From Chloroflexota bacterium (lineage in GTDB: Bacteria; Chloroflexota; UBA6077; FW602-bin22; JACPRP01), in the NCBI GenBank assembly GCA_023480885.1, contig JAMCWX010000007.1:1-55154 (forward strand): a stretch of DNA of 55,154 bases. Reading direction: 5' to 3'. The position numbers and the translations under genes are program-made. The first letter of the stretch is position 1; each line of letters opens with the position of its first letter. Shown in pieces: positions 43,335 through 51,834 of the stretch. The notes under the pieces were generated by a model. That model did not search any database. It was not told the origin of the DNA and worked only from the letters and a program-made list of their open reading frames with translations.

Positions 43335-44428
43335 TGGGCGATCCTCGATACTGGATCGGCCTCACCCTGGTTCCAGGTATTGGCCCAGCCAGGCTGCGCC
43401 GCCTGCTCGATTATTTCGGCCAGATCGAGACGGCGTGGCACGCGGACCTTGCCGAGCTGATCAAGGCCGGCCTCGACAGCAAATCTGCCGATGCCGTAGT
43501 TGCGGCCAGGCGGCAGATCGACCTGGATGATCGACTGGAAAAGATCGGGCGTCAGTCGATCGACGTCATCACGTGGGAAGACCCGCGCTATCCCGAGCGC
43601 TTGAAGAATATCTACGCTCCTCCCCCTGTCCTCTACATGAAAGGCTCGCTTCTTCCGTGCGACGATTGGTCGATCGCGGTCGTCGGTACCAGACGGGCCA
43701 CGATCTATGGCAAACAGATTGCCGAACAGATGGTGGCTGGGTTGGTGGCGAGCAGCATCACTATTGTGAGCGGCCTGGCCCGAGGCATCGATACTTTTGC
43801 TCACCAGGCATGTCTGCAGGCTGGAGGGCGCACTATCGCCGTGCTCGGCAGCGGTGTTGACGTCATCTACCCTCCCGAGAACGCGAGATTGGCGCGCCAG
43901 ATTGTGGAGAATGGCGCCGTACTGTCCGAGCATCCTCTGGGAACCAAGCCCGATGCTGTGAACTTCCCACAGCGCAATCGCATCGTAAGCGGCATGACCT
44001 TGGGAACACTGGTCGTCGAAGGAGACACGAACAGTGGTGCTATGCTCACTGCCGGTTATGCCCTCGACCAGGGCCGTGAGGTCTTCGCCGTTCCTGGCAA
44101 CATCTTTCACCGCAGCAGTCAGGGCACTAACAGGCTGATCCAGCGATCTGGAGCGAAGCTGGTCGTTACGGCGCAGGACATCCTGGAGGAGCTGAACCTC
44201 CAGTCTGCTCCGCAGCAGATGGAGATTCGCGAGCTAATTCCCGAGAACGACACAGAGAGCGCTCTGTTGAAGGCGCTCTCCGCCGAGCCGCTGCACATCG
44301 ACGAAATCATCAGAAGCAGCGGCCTGCCAGTCGCGGAAGTCAGCTCTGCGCTGGCGATGATGGAACTAAAGGGAATGGTTAAGCATCTGGGTGGGATGAA
44401 TTACGTCCTGGCTCGCGCCTGCAGTTGA
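43334..44428 (+). CDS. dprA: DNA-processing protein DprA
   Basis: Loads RecA on incoming single-stranded DNA in transformation. The 364-residue protein starts with a HhH/SAM-like N-terminus (LVPGIGPARLRRLLDYFG). The Rossmann-like core has VGTRRATIYGK, IVSGLARGIDTFAHQ, VLGSGVDVIYPPEN, FPQRNRIVSG and the signature AVPGN. A winged-helix C-terminal domain is at about 300-360. Start GTG at 43334 overlaps the previous stop by one base. The frequent neighbour topA is not here. Confidence 0.94.
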   Translation: MGDPRYWIGLTLVPGIGPARLRRLLDYFGQIETAWHADLAELIKAGLDSKSADAVVAARRQIDLDDRLEKIGRQSIDVITWEDPRYPERLKNIYAPPPVLYMKGSLLPCDDWSIAVVGTRRATIYGKQIAEQMVAGLVASSITIVSGLARGIDTFAHQACLQAGGRTIAVLGSGVDVIYPPENARLARQIVENGAVLSEHPLGTKPDAVNFPQRNRIVSGMTLGTLVVEGDTNSGAMLTAGYALDQGREVFAVPGNIFHRSSQGTNRLIQRSGAKLVVTAQDILEELNLQSAPQQMEIRELIPENDTESALLKALSAEPLHIDEIIRSSGLPVAEVSSALAMMELKGMVKHLGGMNYVLARACS

Positions 44429-44429
44429 C

Positions 44430-44537
44430 CTATCCGGTCACCTTCGACCACATCCAGAAGAAAACGAAGAGCATCACAGGGATACCCACGGCAAAAATCG
44501 CCGCGTTCCTTAGCGTTTGAGCCATTGCCTCGTCCAT
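44430..44537 (-). CDS. Possible 35-residue single-helix membrane protein
   Basis: An ATG frame on the minus strand encodes MDEAMAQTLRNAAIFAVG, then a strongly hydrophobic stretch with IPVMLFVFFWMW, and ends SKVTG. GGAGGAGGTA lies at 44551-44560, slightly far (13 bases) from the ATG; GGAAGG is closer. A single helix with acidic N-terminus and short basic end suits a small membrane protein. It is convergent with dprA, its stop one base from the dprA stop. The remaining 44538-44665 gap shows no other gene. Confidence 0.45.
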   Translation of the reverse strand: MDEAMAQTLRNAAIFAVGIPVMLFVFFWMWSKVTG

Positions 44538-44665
44538 AGCCTTCCGTTGCTACCTCCTCCAACGTTCGGCATAACACGCACTTGCTGCCGACCTTCAGCA
44601 GAGGTTAGTATAGCACGGCTCCAATTCCCTAGCAAGAATTACGGACGGATATGCTGCAATGCTCG

Positions 44666-46438
44666 CTATGCCGCCCTCTTCCTCCCCCCTGCAACCCTCC
44701 GTGGCTTCTCCACTTCTGTAGCCGTTTGCATGCTATACATTTCGAGTATCTCCTTCTCCGTCGTCGCGTCTTCGGGGCGCTTGTCCCACCTGAAGGTCAC
44801 GACGCGGGGGAAGCGGAGGGCATATCCGGGCTCATCGCCCGTCTTGCCGCAAGTGTGCCGCGGGCTGCGGGTTATCTCGTCAGCCTGCACTTCGAGCACG
44901 TACTTCGGCCACGACCATACGTCGGGCTCGATCAAGGAATCCACCTGTGGTGGCCTGGTTGGCGTTCGGTTCTCGTCGAGCATACGCCTCATCTCTGCCC
45001 ACTCGACCTCAGTCAGGCCGGAACCGATCTTCGTTATCGTTCGGAAGCGTTCGTGCTCGGGATCGTAGACGGCTGCTAAGAGTGAACCGATGCCAAACTG
45101 TGCTCGTTTGCCCTTGCCGACGAGATAGCCCACGACGGCCAGGTCGACAGTGTCACGCAGTTCGGCCCTGTAGGCTCGCTTGAGTTTCACCCAGTTGAAG
45201 CTGCGCTGGCCTGCCTGATAAGTCGAATCCGGCTTCTTCACCACCAGACCCTCGAGTCCAAGCGCAACCTGATCTACAAAATACCGCTCCAGCGCCTTCG
45301 GATCGCCCGTCGTGATCTGCTCGGTGACCTGGATCGGATCGTCTACGTGTCGTTGGACGAGCGCCTCGAGTTGCCGCCTTCTCTGCGTAAGAGGCTTGCG
45401 CGTGAGGTCCTGGTCGTCGACGTAGAGCAGATCGAACGCGAAGTATCGCAACGGGTACCTCAGTTCCATCTCCTCGATGCCGTACTTGCGCTTGCGGCGC
45501 ACCGTGATCTGGAATGGGAGATACTCGCCGGTCTCAGGGTTGTAAACCAGCGCCTCGCCGTCGACGATAGCTCGTTCGGACTTCAGTTGTTGCCGCGCTG
45601 CCTTCGCCAACTCAGGGAACATGCCCGTGACATCTTCGAGCCTCCGCGTGAAGAACCGCACGTTATCGCCGTCCTTGTGCAGTTGCAGCCGCAAGCCATC
45701 GTACTTCGGTTCGGCCTGAACTGGCCCCATCTTGTCGATCACCACCTGAGGCGTGGGTAGCCGTTCGGCAAGGGCCGATAGGATGGGCCTGCCAACCTGC
45801 GGGCGAATCTGCTCGAGCGCCCGCGGGCCATCGATGAACAGGATGCGGCCGATAAGCCCGAGATCGGAGCAAATGCTGTACGCGCGCTCGATGTCGGCCC
45901 TGACGCTGCGGTCGCCCACGACAGCCTCCGAAAGGGCGTCCATCACCATCGCGTCCCCGACGCCAAGGCGCAGCCGCCCCTGGAGGATGCGCACTATGTA
46001 GCGCGCTTCGAGCCCGCTCGAACGCTGCAGCAGGTCGCTGATGATGGCGGTCTTTCGCTCGTGAGCCCTTGGACCGGTTGCCTCGGCGACTCTAGACAGC
46101 GCCTCGAACGCTTCACGGAAGTTCAGTCCACGTCCAGCGCCCCGCAGCAACTCTTCTGCGGCCAGACCGAGATCCCCTTTCTTCTTATAAATCTCCTCGA
46201 CTCGTGACCGGGACGCTCGAGCGGCGTCGGCCAGCGCGACGATGAGGAACTTTTCGTCGACGCCAAAGTCCAGCGCCGTGTACGGAGGTCCCAGCCGTCC
46301 ATCCAGTATATAAATAAGCTTGTCGACTTCCTCCTTAGGCGTTGCGCGGAACAGGCTTGCCAGGATGCGACTCATTTCGAGTCGTTTGGTCGTTCCCTCC
46401 AGCGCCTGAAACGCCTCCGCCACCTGCCGTATTATCAT
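44666..46438 (-). CDS. ATP-dependent DNA ligase (archaeal/eukaryotic type)
   Basis: 590 residues. An N-terminal alpha-helical DNA-binding domain (1-220) precedes the adenylation domain with the catalytic Lys245 in AEPKYDGLR. The motifs GEALVYN, FAFDLLYVD, EGLVVKKPDSTY and WVKLKRAY follow, then an OB-fold domain to about 570 and a basic tail. It matches LigB-type replicative/repair ligases of archaea and some bacteria. I start at ATG 46438 with GGGGAG upstream. It lies 133 bases downstream of PolX in the same direction, suggesting a base-excision or gap-repair pair. Bacteria also carry the NAD-dependent ligA, not seen here. Confidence 0.92.
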   Translation of the reverse strand: MIIRQVAEAFQALEGTTKRLEMSRILASLFRATPKEEVDKLIYILDGRLGPPYTALDFGVDEKFLIVALADAARASRSRVEEIYKKKGDLGLAAEELLRGAGRGLNFREAFEALSRVAEATGPRAHERKTAIISDLLQRSSGLEARYIVRILQGRLRLGVGDAMVMDALSEAVVGDRSVRADIERAYSICSDLGLIGRILFIDGPRALEQIRPQVGRPILSALAERLPTPQVVIDKMGPVQAEPKYDGLRLQLHKDGDNVRFFTRRLEDVTGMFPELAKAARQQLKSERAIVDGEALVYNPETGEYLPFQITVRRKRKYGIEEMELRYPLRYFAFDLLYVDDQDLTRKPLTQRRRQLEALVQRHVDDPIQVTEQITTGDPKALERYFVDQVALGLEGLVVKKPDSTYQAGQRSFNWVKLKRAYRAELRDTVDLAVVGYLVGKGKRAQFGIGSLLAAVYDPEHERFRTITKIGSGLTEVEWAEMRRMLDENRTPTRPPQVDSLIEPDVWSWPKYVLEVQADEITRSPRHTCGKTGDEPGYALRFPRVVTFRWDKRPEDATTEKEILEMYSMQTATEVEKPRRVAGGRKRAA

Positions 46439-46507
46439 TTGCACTCCCCTTTGCGCTCCGACAACATTGACCCGCAATTCAGAAGAGTTTGGCCCTAACC
46501 CAGATAC

Positions 46508-46531
46508 GTAGGGGCGAACCTCGTGTTTGCC
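46508..46531. repeat. GTAGGGGCG-type palindrome
   Basis: GGGCGAAC (46512-46519) and GTTTGCCC (46524-46531) pair with one G-T wobble around CTCG, preceded by GTA and G. A diverged relative of the elements at 38521 and 30305. It lies between PolX and the ligase. Confidence 0.55.
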
Positions 46532-46571
46532 CTCGTGGGACTGGTGGACCCTCAGTCAACCCCCGCCCAGT

Positions 46572-48302
46572 TCACGCCGCCATGCGCGCCGGGTGCAGCC
46601 TCTTCAGCAAATCCTTCAGCGAAAGGGCATTTAGGACGTCTGACCGCTCCAGCCACCCTCGCCTGGCCACCGCCACGCCATAGCGTATGAAATCCAGTTG
46701 GCCCTTGCTATGAGAGTCGGTGTCTATGACCAGCGTAGCCCCCAGTTCCTTCGCTCTTCGCGCCCAAACGTCGTCTAAGTCCATTCGGTCTGGCTGGCTG
46801 TTGATCTCGATGGCCACTCCCCTTTTCGCGCCCTCTCTGATCACGGCCTCGAGATCCACGGCGTACCCTTCTCGCTTGCCGATCAAGCGTCCCCGAGGAT
46901 GGTTGAAGGCGTCGACGTTTGGATTCTGCATCGCCCTGATGATTCGCGCGGTTATCTTCTCCCGTGGCTGGCCAAAGCCGCTGTGAATCGAGGCTGTGAC
47001 GATGTCGAACTCAGCCAGCACTTCGTCGTCGTAGTCCAGCGTTCCGTCGCCGCGAATGTTGACCTCGATGCCGTGAAGTATCATAAAAGGAGCGTACTTG
47101 CGGTTGAGTTGGTCGACGATGCGCCGCTGCTCGCGTATTCGCTCGACCGACAGCCCTCGTGCCACGCCCAGGCCTATGGAATGGTCTGTGATGGCGACGT
47201 ATTCATAGCCCCGCTCCAGCGCTGCCTCAACCATGTCATCTAGCGAATCGGTGCCGTCGCTCCAATCTGTGTGCACGTGCAGGTCGCCGCGAATGTCGCC
47301 GATTTCGATTAGCTTTGGCAGCTTCCCTTTGGCGGCTGCCTCTATTTCCCCGCGATTCTCTCGCAACTCGGGCGGCATCCACCGCAAGCCGAGGATGTGA
47401 TATACTTGCTCCTCCGTCTCTCCCCCCAGCCGCCGCCCCGTCTTTACGTCGAAGATGCCGTACTCGTTGAGCTTCAGACCTTTACGAATGGCGATATCGC
47501 GCAGCGCGATGTTGTGATCCTTCGAGCCGGTGAAGTATTGCAAAGCCGAGCCGTACTCGTCCGGGTGAATAACGCGAACGTCTATCTGCAAATTCGCCCT
47601 CGTCAGGATGCTTGATTTGGTAGTGCCTTTCGCCAGCACCTCCTTGACGATGCGTAGGGAGCAAAGGGCGTCCATCACTTCCACGGGCTTTGTAGAGGCC
47701 ACCAGAACGTCGATGTCGCCGATCGTTTCCTTCATCCTGCGGATGCTGCCCGCTGGGTCGATCCGCTGCACTTGCGGATGCACCTTCAACAGGTTCACGA
47801 CCTCTTCCGCCGCGGGAAGGGCAACGCCGAGGAGAATGCGCCGCGTGCGCTGCTGCAGACGCTCGATCTCCCGCAGTATCTTCTGCTCGGTCTTCTCACG
47901 TATCCCTGGCAGCTTGCTGAGCTTGTGCTCTCTGGCTGCTTTCTCCAATTCCGCGATGCTGGTGATGCCCAGCGCGCGATTGATCTCCTGAGCCTTGCGC
48001 GGACCCAGCCCCGGCACCTCCAGGAGCTGCGACACGCCTGGCGCAACCTGCCTTTTCAGGTCTTCGTAGTAAGCGAGCCGTCCTGTCGTGAGAAACTCGC
48101 GAATCTTGTTCGCGATCGATTCGCCTACGCCAGGAATATCCTGCAGCCTGCCCGCTTCGGCGACCTTGTTTATATCCTCGGCCATGTTCGCGATGTGCCT
48201 GCCCGCCTCGCGATACGCCCGCACGCGATACGGGTTCTCACCTCTTATCTCCAGCAGGTTCGCTATGTTCTCTAACAAATCTGCGACGTCTCTGTTACCC
48301 AT
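46572..48302 (-). CDS. polX: DNA polymerase X with PHP exonuclease domain
   Basis: 576 residues, the normal length of bacterial PolX. Helix-hairpin-helix segments are DIPGVGESIANKIREFL (about 55-70) and VPGLGPRKAQEINRALG. The polymerase active site includes GSIRRMKETIGDIDVLVAS with the metal Asp residues. The C-terminal PHP domain has GDLHVHTDWSDGTDSL, AITDHSIGLG and INSQPDR. Works in gap-filling repair. I start at ATG 48302, with AGGTGG just upstream. A 75-codon upstream extension is open but crosses a repeat and lacks signals. Confidence 0.94.
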   Translation of the reverse strand: MGNRDVADLLENIANLLEIRGENPYRVRAYREAGRHIANMAEDINKVAEAGRLQDIPGVGESIANKIREFLTTGRLAYYEDLKRQVAPGVSQLLEVPGLGPRKAQEINRALGITSIAELEKAAREHKLSKLPGIREKTEQKILREIERLQQRTRRILLGVALPAAEEVVNLLKVHPQVQRIDPAGSIRRMKETIGDIDVLVASTKPVEVMDALCSLRIVKEVLAKGTTKSSILTRANLQIDVRVIHPDEYGSALQYFTGSKDHNIALRDIAIRKGLKLNEYGIFDVKTGRRLGGETEEQVYHILGLRWMPPELRENRGEIEAAAKGKLPKLIEIGDIRGDLHVHTDWSDGTDSLDDMVEAALERGYEYVAITDHSIGLGVARGLSVERIREQRRIVDQLNRKYAPFMILHGIEVNIRGDGTLDYDDEVLAEFDIVTASIHSGFGQPREKITARIIRAMQNPNVDAFNHPRGRLIGKREGYAVDLEAVIREGAKRGVAIEINSQPDRMDLDDVWARRAKELGATLVIDTDSHSKGQLDFIRYGVAVARRGWLERSDVLNALSLKDLLKRLHPARMAA

Positions 48303-48468
48303 CTGTCCACCTTGGTTGTGACCGGCCCGCGGGACATCCCCGAAACGGTGCAAGATAAGTGCCAAAACGCTCGCGCCCGAGTGGAACTTTTCGACCTTCT
48401 CCTTCATCTTATTTTGAGCAGCATTCAAAAAGGGGAGGTGGCAGGATGTTAACAGACAGAAGGTTCCC

Positions 48469-48539
48469 CTCCGTACCTCCGTGGTGAACAGCGTACCCCT
48501 TTTCAGCGCAATGCACCACGGAGACACAGAGACACGGAG
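48469..48539. repeat. CTCCGTGGTG inverted repeat element
   Basis: CTCCGTACCTCCGTGGTG (48469-48486) faces an A/C/G-rich arm containing CACCACGGAGACACAGAGAC (48514-48533) that continues to 48539. These are purine-biased repeats of GACAC/GGAG units that form a loose hairpin. Similar elements are scattered in intergenic regions of many bacteria. Nothing else is seen between PolX and the VWA gene. Confidence 0.45.
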
Positions 48540-48628
48540 AAGATCAGACCGTCCATCGACTTCCTTTGCTGCCCACGGCAGTTCTCGAAATCACTAATTA
48601 GTTAGTCATGCCCTTGGTAGAGCGCCAC

Positions 48629-49801
48629 CTATGATGCCGCAACCAGCTTCTTGATCCCCTGATCCAGCCCTTCCAGCGTCAGCTCGTACATCGGGAACAA
48701 GCGCCCGATCATCTGTACTGTAGGATGTATCCAGTTGCGTGGCGGCTCTGGATTTAGCCAGGTGCAGCGCTTGAAATGGTCGGCGATCCTTTTCAGCCAG
48801 ACAATGCCTGGGGTCTCGTTCATCTCCCAGTAATCGATGGCGCCGTTGACCATGGTCAACTCGGTGGGCGACATCGTCGCATCGCCGACGAGGATCACCT
48901 TGTAGTCGTGGTCCATCGTTTTGAGCACTTGATTCGTGCTCTGTGCCTCGCGCAGCTCGATGTCGGTGTAGAGATGGCCGTAGATGCAGTTGTGAAAATA
49001 GAAATACTTGAAGTCCTTGAAGTGAGTGGCCGAGTTGGCCGCGCTGAACAACAGGCTGCAGAGGTGGGCGTAAGGGTCCATCGAGCCGCCCACGTCCATT
49101 AGCAGCAGCAGCTTGACGTTGTTCTTTCGCTGCGCTTCCCAGATGAACTCTAGCTCGCCAGCGTTCTTGCAGGTCGCGTCGATGGTTCCTCTTAAATTCA
49201 GCTCTTCCTTCGGGCCGACGCGACTCAACTGGCGCAGCTCTTTGAGCGCCAATTGCATTTGCCGAATGTCGAGCACGACGTCCGACCTGTAGTTCTGGAA
49301 ATGCCTCTCGGCGGCCACTTGAACCGCGGAGCGTCCCCAGGCCGAGCCGCCGATGCGAATGCCTGCGGGATTGCGCCCCGAGTGTCCAAAGGGTGACGTT
49401 CCCCCTGTCCCTATCCACCGCGATCCGCCGTTGTGTCTCTCCTTTTGCTCGCGCAGCCGTTCTTCGAACGTCTTCATCAGTTCTTCCCAGTTCATCTTTT
49501 CTAGCTGCGCAATCTCTTCGGGGGATATCTCCAGGCGCCGAATCGGTTCCTGCAGCCAGTCGAGAATCTGATTCGCGATCTCCTCGGGGGTCTCGATGCC
49601 GTGAAAGTATTCCTTGAAGGCGACGTCGTACTGGTCGTAGTGCGTCTCGCTCTTGACCAGGATTGCTCTGGCCAGGTAATAGAAATTCGTCAGGCTCGAA
49701 AAGGCGTAGCCCTTCGATAGCGCCTCCATCAGGGTCATCCACTCCATTAGCGAGACCGAAACCTTATGCTTCCTGAGCGTGTAAAAGAAGCTAGCGAACA
49801 T
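48629..49801 (-). CDS. VWA-domain protein (CoxE-like), partner of a MoxR ATPase
   Basis: 390 residues. The N-terminal helical part (1-130) is followed by a Gly-rich linker (NGGSRWIGTGGTSPFG) and a von Willebrand A domain from about 225. There the metal site reads LMDVGGSMDPY, DxGGS rather than the common DxSxS. The C-terminus is ELTLEGLDQGIKKLVAAS. MoxR-VWA pairs act as chaperone-like metal-insertion or assembly machines; the client is unknown. It follows the MoxR gene by 15 bases. A large frame on the same strand in another phase (48606-49742) is a shadow. Confidence 0.85.
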   Translation of the reverse strand: MFASFFYTLRKHKVSVSLMEWMTLMEALSKGYAFSSLTNFYYLARAILVKSETHYDQYDVAFKEYFHGIETPEEIANQILDWLQEPIRRLEISPEEIAQLEKMNWEELMKTFEERLREQKERHNGGSRWIGTGGTSPFGHSGRNPAGIRIGGSAWGRSAVQVAAERHFQNYRSDVVLDIRQMQLALKELRQLSRVGPKEELNLRGTIDATCKNAGELEFIWEAQRKNNVKLLLLMDVGGSMDPYAHLCSLLFSAANSATHFKDFKYFYFHNCIYGHLYTDIELREAQSTNQVLKTMDHDYKVILVGDATMSPTELTMVNGAIDYWEMNETPGIVWLKRIADHFKRCTWLNPEPPRNWIHPTVQMIGRLFPMYELTLEGLDQGIKKLVAAS

Positions 49802-49816
49802 CTGCGGGACCGCTTC

Positions 49817-50698
49817 TTAGTAGTATCGCCTGTAAACGTTGGGCGTCGCTTTGCTACGCCTGCCGCCGACGAGCAAGTCCATATCTTGCTCCTTTTTCAC
49901 CAACGCGCTGATGAATGGTATCTCCTTCTCGATGGCTGTGTAGTCGATTCCCCCCACGATCAACGCCTGCACCCAGTCCAGCAGCTCGCTCGTGGACGGC
50001 TTCTTGCGGAAGTCCTCGATCTTGCGCAGATCGTAGAACTTCTTCAGCGACGCCTGCAGCAGCTCGCTTTCGATGTCTGGGAAATGAACTCTCACGATCC
50101 TTTCCATCATCGTCTCGTCGGGGAACTCGATGTAATGGAAAATGCAGCGGCGCAGGAACGCGTCGGGCAGCTCTTTTTCCGAGTTGCTGGTGATCACGAC
50201 GATGGGGCGGTGCCTGGCCGCGATGTAATCGCCAGTTTCGATGACAGTGAATGCCATTTCGTCGAGCTCGTTCAGCAAGTCGTTGGGGAACTCCAGGTCG
50301 GCCTTGTCGACCTCGTCAATCAGGAGCACGACCTGCTCTTCGGAGGCGAAAGCGCGCCCGAGAGGTCCCAGCTTTATATACTGCCGAATGTTCGATACGT
50401 CCTTGTCCCCAAAGCGGCTGTCGTTCAGACGCTGCACAGTGTCGTAGACATACAGCCCGTCGGCGGCTTTGCTGGTGGACTTGATGTTCCAGACGATGAG
50501 CTGTTTGCCCAACCCCAGGGCGATGTTGTGAGCCAGAAGCGTCTTGCCTGTGCCTGGCTCCCCTTTCACTAGAAGAGGTCGCCCGAGGGCTATGGCGACG
50601 TTCACGTCGTTCCGCAGCGCCTCGGAGACGATATACTTGTTGGTCCCTTGGAATTTGTCGAAGTCGTCCACTATGTTTGTACTCCCATCGATCTGCAA
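49817..50698 (-). CDS. MoxR-family AAA+ ATPase
   Basis: 293 residues. Walker A GEPGTGKT (46-53), Walker B VVLLIDEVDKAD, sensor 1 VVITSNSEKELPDAFLRRC with an Arg finger, and a helical lid. The reading starts at TTG 50698, but GTG at 50671 (residue 10) has a better GGGAG site about ten bases upstream and may be the real start. It forms a two-gene unit with the VWA protein. The client is unknown. Confidence 0.9.
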   Translation of the reverse strand: MQIDGSTNIVDDFDKFQGTNKYIVSEALRNDVNVAIALGRPLLVKGEPGTGKTLLAHNIALGLGKQLIVWNIKSTSKAADGLYVYDTVQRLNDSRFGDKDVSNIRQYIKLGPLGRAFASEEQVVLLIDEVDKADLEFPNDLLNELDEMAFTVIETGDYIAARHRPIVVITSNSEKELPDAFLRRCIFHYIEFPDETMMERIVRVHFPDIESELLQASLKKFYDLRKIEDFRKKPSTSELLDWVQALIVGGIDYTAIEKEIPFISALVKKEQDMDLLVGGRRSKATPNVYRRYY

Positions 50699-50762
50699 AT
50701 GCTGCTACCAGTTACATTCCCTCGGCAGAGCGCCACCAATGATGAAAACCAACGAACATCCA

Positions 50763-50830
50763 CCGCAAAGGGCGCGAAGGACGCAAAGAATTCTTCATAA
50801 TCCCCTTTGCGATCTTTGCGCTCCTTGCGG
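50763..50830. repeat. CGCAAAG inverted repeat element
   Basis: Arms 50763-50788 and 50805-50830 match at 21 of 26 positions around a 16-base loop. Each arm is itself made of CGCAAAG/CGCGAAGG units. It lies in the 206-base gap between two minus-strand genes, and no gene is seen there. Confidence 0.5.
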
Positions 50831-50904
50831 TTTAGAGTATTTTCGAACTGGGCACTTTCGGCCCCTCGATCGCGACAGCTTGCGATGTGCGCCCGTAGAA
50901 CCAG

Positions 50905-51648
50905 CTATTTCTGGTCCGCTAACTCTATCTCCAGCGCCCGAATCTGCTCCTCGATCTTGGGAACCCCGGCGTAATCCTCATTCAACAGGAAATAGCACCT
51001 GTCTATGTACAGGCTGGCGATCTTTCCGCCCAGATCGCCTGGTGTTTGGGCGGCCTTGATGAGCGCATCGACCTTGAACTTACCTGGCAAGAGATCGGCG
51101 AGGATCCTTATCTCGCGGATCGTTTCCTCAGCCGAAGCCTTGTCGCCGCCTTCGATTGCGTATCGCAGCTTGCCAATCGACTTGCCAAGCTCACCCAGAC
51201 GATCGCGCTCGCTCATCATTTCGAACAGCACTCTCTGGACGGTGAGATCGTCTTCCGCGGGACTTACCAGCGCGCGCTTGCCATAGAGGTCCGCGTATGC
51301 GCGGGCCGCCTCGTTGACAGCCAGAAGGATGGAGTCAGGACGCGAAGCATCCACCGTGCCGGCGAAGGCAAGGTCGTCGCCTCGCGTCTCCGCAAGTTCC
51401 CTCAACTGCTCGATGCTATCGGCGCTCTCCGCGACAGGTGGGATGGCGACGAACGAAACGTTCCCCGCCTCTGCCTGTGGCACGCTGGAAGCCAGCATCG
51501 GCGGCATGTACTTCGTGAGGTCCAGCCGAATCGGCGGCACGACCAAATAGGTTGCCAGTATGGTTGAATAGCTGTTCAGGCCGCGGAAGTACACGAGGGC
51601 GTGCCCCTTGGGCGCCTGAACGTTCCCGATCTCGAAAACAAGCTCCAT
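50905..51648 (-). CDS. Conserved-looking protein of unknown function
   Basis: 247 residues, no signal peptide or membrane helix. The first half is beta-rich (MELVFEIGNVQAPKGHALVY, IPPVAE). The second is helical and acidic (RVLFEMMSERDRLGELGKSI) with the end LNEDYAGVPKIEEQIRALEI. I recognise no family. It lies upstream of the MoxR-VWA pair on the same strand, separated by a repeat, and could be related to it. The ATG at 51648 has no ribosome-binding site and is only seven bases from a TATAAT box, so the mRNA is probably leaderless. Confidence 0.75.
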   Translation of the reverse strand: MELVFEIGNVQAPKGHALVYFRGLNSYSTILATYLVVPPIRLDLTKYMPPMLASSVPQAEAGNVSFVAIPPVAESADSIEQLRELAETRGDDLAFAGTVDASRPDSILLAVNEAARAYADLYGKRALVSPAEDDLTVQRVLFEMMSERDRLGELGKSIGKLRYAIEGGDKASAEETIREIRILADLLPGKFKVDALIKAAQTPGDLGGKIASLYIDRCYFLLNEDYAGVPKIEEQIRALEIELADQK

Positions 51649-51655
51649 AGCCGCA

Positions 51656-51683
51656 ATTATACACGACCAGCGGCTGTAATCAA
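51656..51683 (-). promoter_or_regulatory. Promoter giving a leaderless mRNA
   Basis: On the minus strand TTGATT (51678-51683), a 16-base spacer and TATAAT (51656-51661). The -10 box ends seven bases before the ATG, so transcription should start at or one base from the A of the start codon. Confidence 0.6.
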
Positions 51684-51790
51684 AGATAATAGAAGGCGTG
51701 GCACGATTCCTGCAACCAAGCCAATGCGCTCGTCGTTCTGGCCTCTTGCATCACGGCGTGGCAATCCAGATACGGTGAGTTGCGTACACG

Positions 51791-51808
51791 GTCGCTGGAG
51801 CCAGCGAC
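51791..51808. repeat. Perfect palindrome before the kinase gene
   Basis: GTCGCTGG-AG-CCAGCGAC, 8-base arms, 27 bases before the histidine kinase ATG. It may be an operator or a leader hairpin; GAGGAG at 51818-51823 follows it. Confidence 0.4.
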
Positions 51809-51834
51809 TCTAGCCACGAGGAGAATCCAGCGCT

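Noticed and set aside
48606-49742. 378-codon minus-strand frame overlapping the VWA gene in another phase
   Set aside because: Low-complexity Arg/Gly/Asp composition and no domains; the overlapping frame holds a VWA domain.
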